Source: Hyphomicrobiaceae bacterium
GTDB taxonomy: Bacteria > Pseudomonadota > Alphaproteobacteria > Rhizobiales > Hyphomicrobiaceae
Length of the DNA: 64,000 nt
Direction: 5' to 3'
Assembly: GCA_025359185.1 (NCBI GenBank)
Contig: JANYHF010000007.1
Span: 62,001 to 126,000 of the forward strand
Positions 62,768-64,000 of the stretch are shown here, one piece after another; position 1 is the first letter of the stretch; each line of letters starts with the position of its first letter. Both the position numbers and the translations under genes were made by a program. The notes under the pieces were generated by a model that did not search any database, was not told where the DNA came from, and was given only the letters and a program-made list of their open reading frames with translations.

Positions 62768-63910
62768 CTAAGGCGTTTGCGGATCAGGTGTATCCTGCAT
62801 CACCTGCAACTCTTGTTGCAGCAATGGGGGTTTGTACTTGGATTTCACGGCGCCGGGCTTGTGGGCGTATTCGGGCAGCCGCAGCAGCACTTCCTTGATC
62901 GGGTCGTCGCAGAAGGCGTGAGTGACGAAATCGCCGTGTACCGCGTCCGGGAGCGCGGGCACGAAAGACACCGTGCCCTTGCTGAGCCGCGCCGGCAACG
63001 TTTTTGCCAGTGAGATGCTCTGTTGTGCCAGCAAGCTCCTCATCGTGTTGTTTCCGCCCGCCGAGGAACTGGTGTAGCTGCTGACGAAAAAGGCATCGCG
63101 GTTCTTGGTCACCCAGTCGGCGAACTTCGGCACTTCGCCGTAGAGCGCATCCATCAGGAACACGCCCTTGATGCGGTGCGGGTCGGCACCGCCCCGGTCC
63201 AGCACATAGGCCGCCGGATTGTAGCCGCCACTGTACGCCACGAGCACGATGGGCATTTTGGCAAAGGCACCGCGGGTTCGCTCGTCGCCATAAAGCTCAA
63301 CCAGATGCACCGTGGCTTCATCGAGGAACTGGCGGAAGGTGCCCGGCTGCCAGAACGAACCGGCGGCGCTGTCCATTGCGTCAACGGCAAATTGCGGGGC
63401 AACGAGGACAGCATTAAGCCCCGATTGCAGCACTTGGCGCGGCACCTGCTGGCGGGCGAACACATCACGCTGCAAGGTAGCGCCGTTGCCGTGGAAGAAC
63501 ACGACCATGACGGCGGCTTTGCGGATATCGAAGCCCTTAGGCATGTAGAGCAGCGTGCGGCGGTCGTTGTAGGTCGTATCTTCCCAATAGGTTAGGCCCC
63601 GGCTGGCGTGGCCGCGCCGTCCAGCAGCGAAAACGTTCAGAAACACACCCTCGCTCGGCTTGACGCCGTCAAACGGGAAGGGGGCGATGTCGAACGGCAC
63701 ATAGTCTGCAAGCCCCTCTGGCAGCGCCCGCAATTTGGCGTGCACGGCTTTCGGCTTGGGCACGCCCTTGACGCGCGGCTCGGCCACCTGCGGCTTGGGG
63801 ATTTTGGTCACCGGGATCGCTCCACCCGCGCTGGCGGCGTTGGCCACAGCTGGGACTGCCCACAGGCCGCCCAGCACCAGCAGCATAGCTCTGAAAGCTC
63901 GTCCCGTCAC
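62768..63910 (-). CDS. Secreted alpha/beta-hydrolase-fold protein
   Basis: 380 residues from GTG 63910; a signal peptide is clear (AMLLVLGGLWAVPAVANA). A Lys/Pro-rich linker (VTKIPKPQVAEPRVKGVPKP) follows, then a hydrolase core with VVFFHGNGATLQRD, the nucleophile-like elbow VAYSGGYNPAAYVLD (A-Y-S-G-G in place of G-x-S-x-G), FLMDALYGEVP for the acid and VHGDFV for the His. It may be a serine esterase or peptidase in the periplasm. Its GTG directly follows the TGA of the gene upstream (TGAGTG). Confidence 0.8.
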   Translation of the reverse strand: MTGRAFRAMLLVLGGLWAVPAVANAASAGGAIPVTKIPKPQVAEPRVKGVPKPKAVHAKLRALPEGLADYVPFDIAPFPFDGVKPSEGVFLNVFAAGRRGHASRGLTYWEDTTYNDRRTLLYMPKGFDIRKAAVMVVFFHGNGATLQRDVFARQQVPRQVLQSGLNAVLVAPQFAVDAMDSAAGSFWQPGTFRQFLDEATVHLVELYGDERTRGAFAKMPIVLVAYSGGYNPAAYVLDRGGADPHRIKGVFLMDALYGEVPKFADWVTKNRDAFFVSSYTSSSAGGNNTMRSLLAQQSISLAKTLPARLSKGTVSFVPALPDAVHGDFVTHAFCDDPIKEVLLRLPEYAHKPGAVKSKYKPPLLQQELQVMQDTPDPQTP

Positions 63911-64000
63911 TCAGCCCGCTCCAACCGGCTTGGCCCCCTGCATCGGCAGCAGGACCGCAAAGAAGGCCGGGATGGCTATCAGATAAGCACATCCCGCGAC
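63911..64000 (-). CDS. C-terminus of a membrane protein (partial)
   Basis: The last 29 codons of a gene continue from beyond the right edge and end in TGA at 63911. They read VAGCAYLIAIPAFFAVLLPM then a short basic tail, which looks like a final transmembrane helix. Family unknown. Its stop abuts the GTG of the hydrolase gene, so the two are probably in one operon. Confidence 0.6.
   Translation of the reverse strand, partial: VAGCAYLIAIPAFFAVLLPMQGAKPVGAG

Overview
The window is about 60% GC, densely coded and almost free of mobile DNA. It looks like a chromosomal segment of an alphaproteobacterium, most likely of the order Hyphomicrobiales (Rhizobiales). The clues are an LdtR-type MarR regulator beside an L,D-transpeptidase, a DUF2852 protein, an IalB-family protein, extensin-like and DUF2147 proteins, a Kdo-transferase/LpxK pair, and an Irr-box-like site before an iron-uptake pair. 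No rRNA, tRNA, CRISPR array, IS element or prophage was recognised. Assignments rest on family recognition by eye, without database searches.

Layout. (1) 1-12655 is a catabolic island. It holds a divergent, truncated IorA-type indolepyruvate:ferredoxin oxidoreductase, a fused flavin monooxygenase/Old Yellow Enzyme of the 2-aminobenzoyl-CoA monooxygenase/reductase type, an enoyl-CoA hydratase, an acyl-CoA dehydrogenase and a RidA-family protein. It also holds a split polar amino-acid ABC transporter (ATPase, binding protein, permease), a class I aminotransferase, a RutA-like flavin monooxygenase and a class V PLP enzyme. Together they suggest aerobic CoA-linked breakdown of an amino-aromatic or indolic compound. 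(2) 12729-16579 encodes sugar-acid metabolism: a gluconate 5-dehydrogenase-like SDR, a 2-hydroxyacid dehydrogenase, an L-idonate 5-dehydrogenase-like enzyme and a gluconolactonase-like protein. (3) 16548-24961 holds a PabB-PabC fusion, an Orc/Cdc6-like ATPase, an XRE-type regulator, a BchE-like B12/radical-SAM protein carrying an in-frame palindromic DNA insertion, a thioesterase, a Tat-exported phosphoesterase and an isochorismatase-fold protein without the usual cysteine.

(4) 25170-37810 is mixed housekeeping: a VOC protein, a patatin, a phosphatase, a fused DUF374 acyltransferase/KdtA plus LpxK (lipid A-Kdo assembly), a quinone oxidoreductase, a lipoprotein, a second SMP-30 protein, Pta, a rhodanese, an amine oxidase-like flavoprotein, a D-threonine-aldolase-type PLP enzyme and a decayed PQQ-dependent sugar dehydrogenase. 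(5) 37951-41511 is a compact hisG-hisH-hisA-hisF-hisIE block with long-form HisG and fused HisIE, an arrangement unusual for alphaproteobacteria. (6) 41595-42932 is an iron-responsive-looking promoter with a cupredoxin and an FTR1 permease.

(7) 42939-53481 holds a RimB-RimK-type fusion (protease-like domain plus S6 glutamate ligase), an IalB-family protein, a HAD phosphatase, AnmK and TyrS. It also holds a set on the minus strand: LdtR-like regulator, L,D-transpeptidase, GT39-type glycosyltransferase and HisC-like aminotransferase. AnmK, the transpeptidase and LdtR all concern the cell wall. (8) 53641-64000 holds an HIBCH-like protein, an extensin-like protein, HemB, PurE and PurK, DUF2852 and DUF2147 proteins, a tiny membrane-protein ORF, a DMT transporter, a Tat-signal-bearing isoaspartyl-methyltransferase-like protein, a secreted alpha/beta hydrolase and the end of one more membrane protein.

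The best candidates for something undescribed are the catabolic island, the palindromic element inside a reading frame, the RimB-RimK and DUF374-KdtA fusions, and the apparently exported SAM-methyltransferase.
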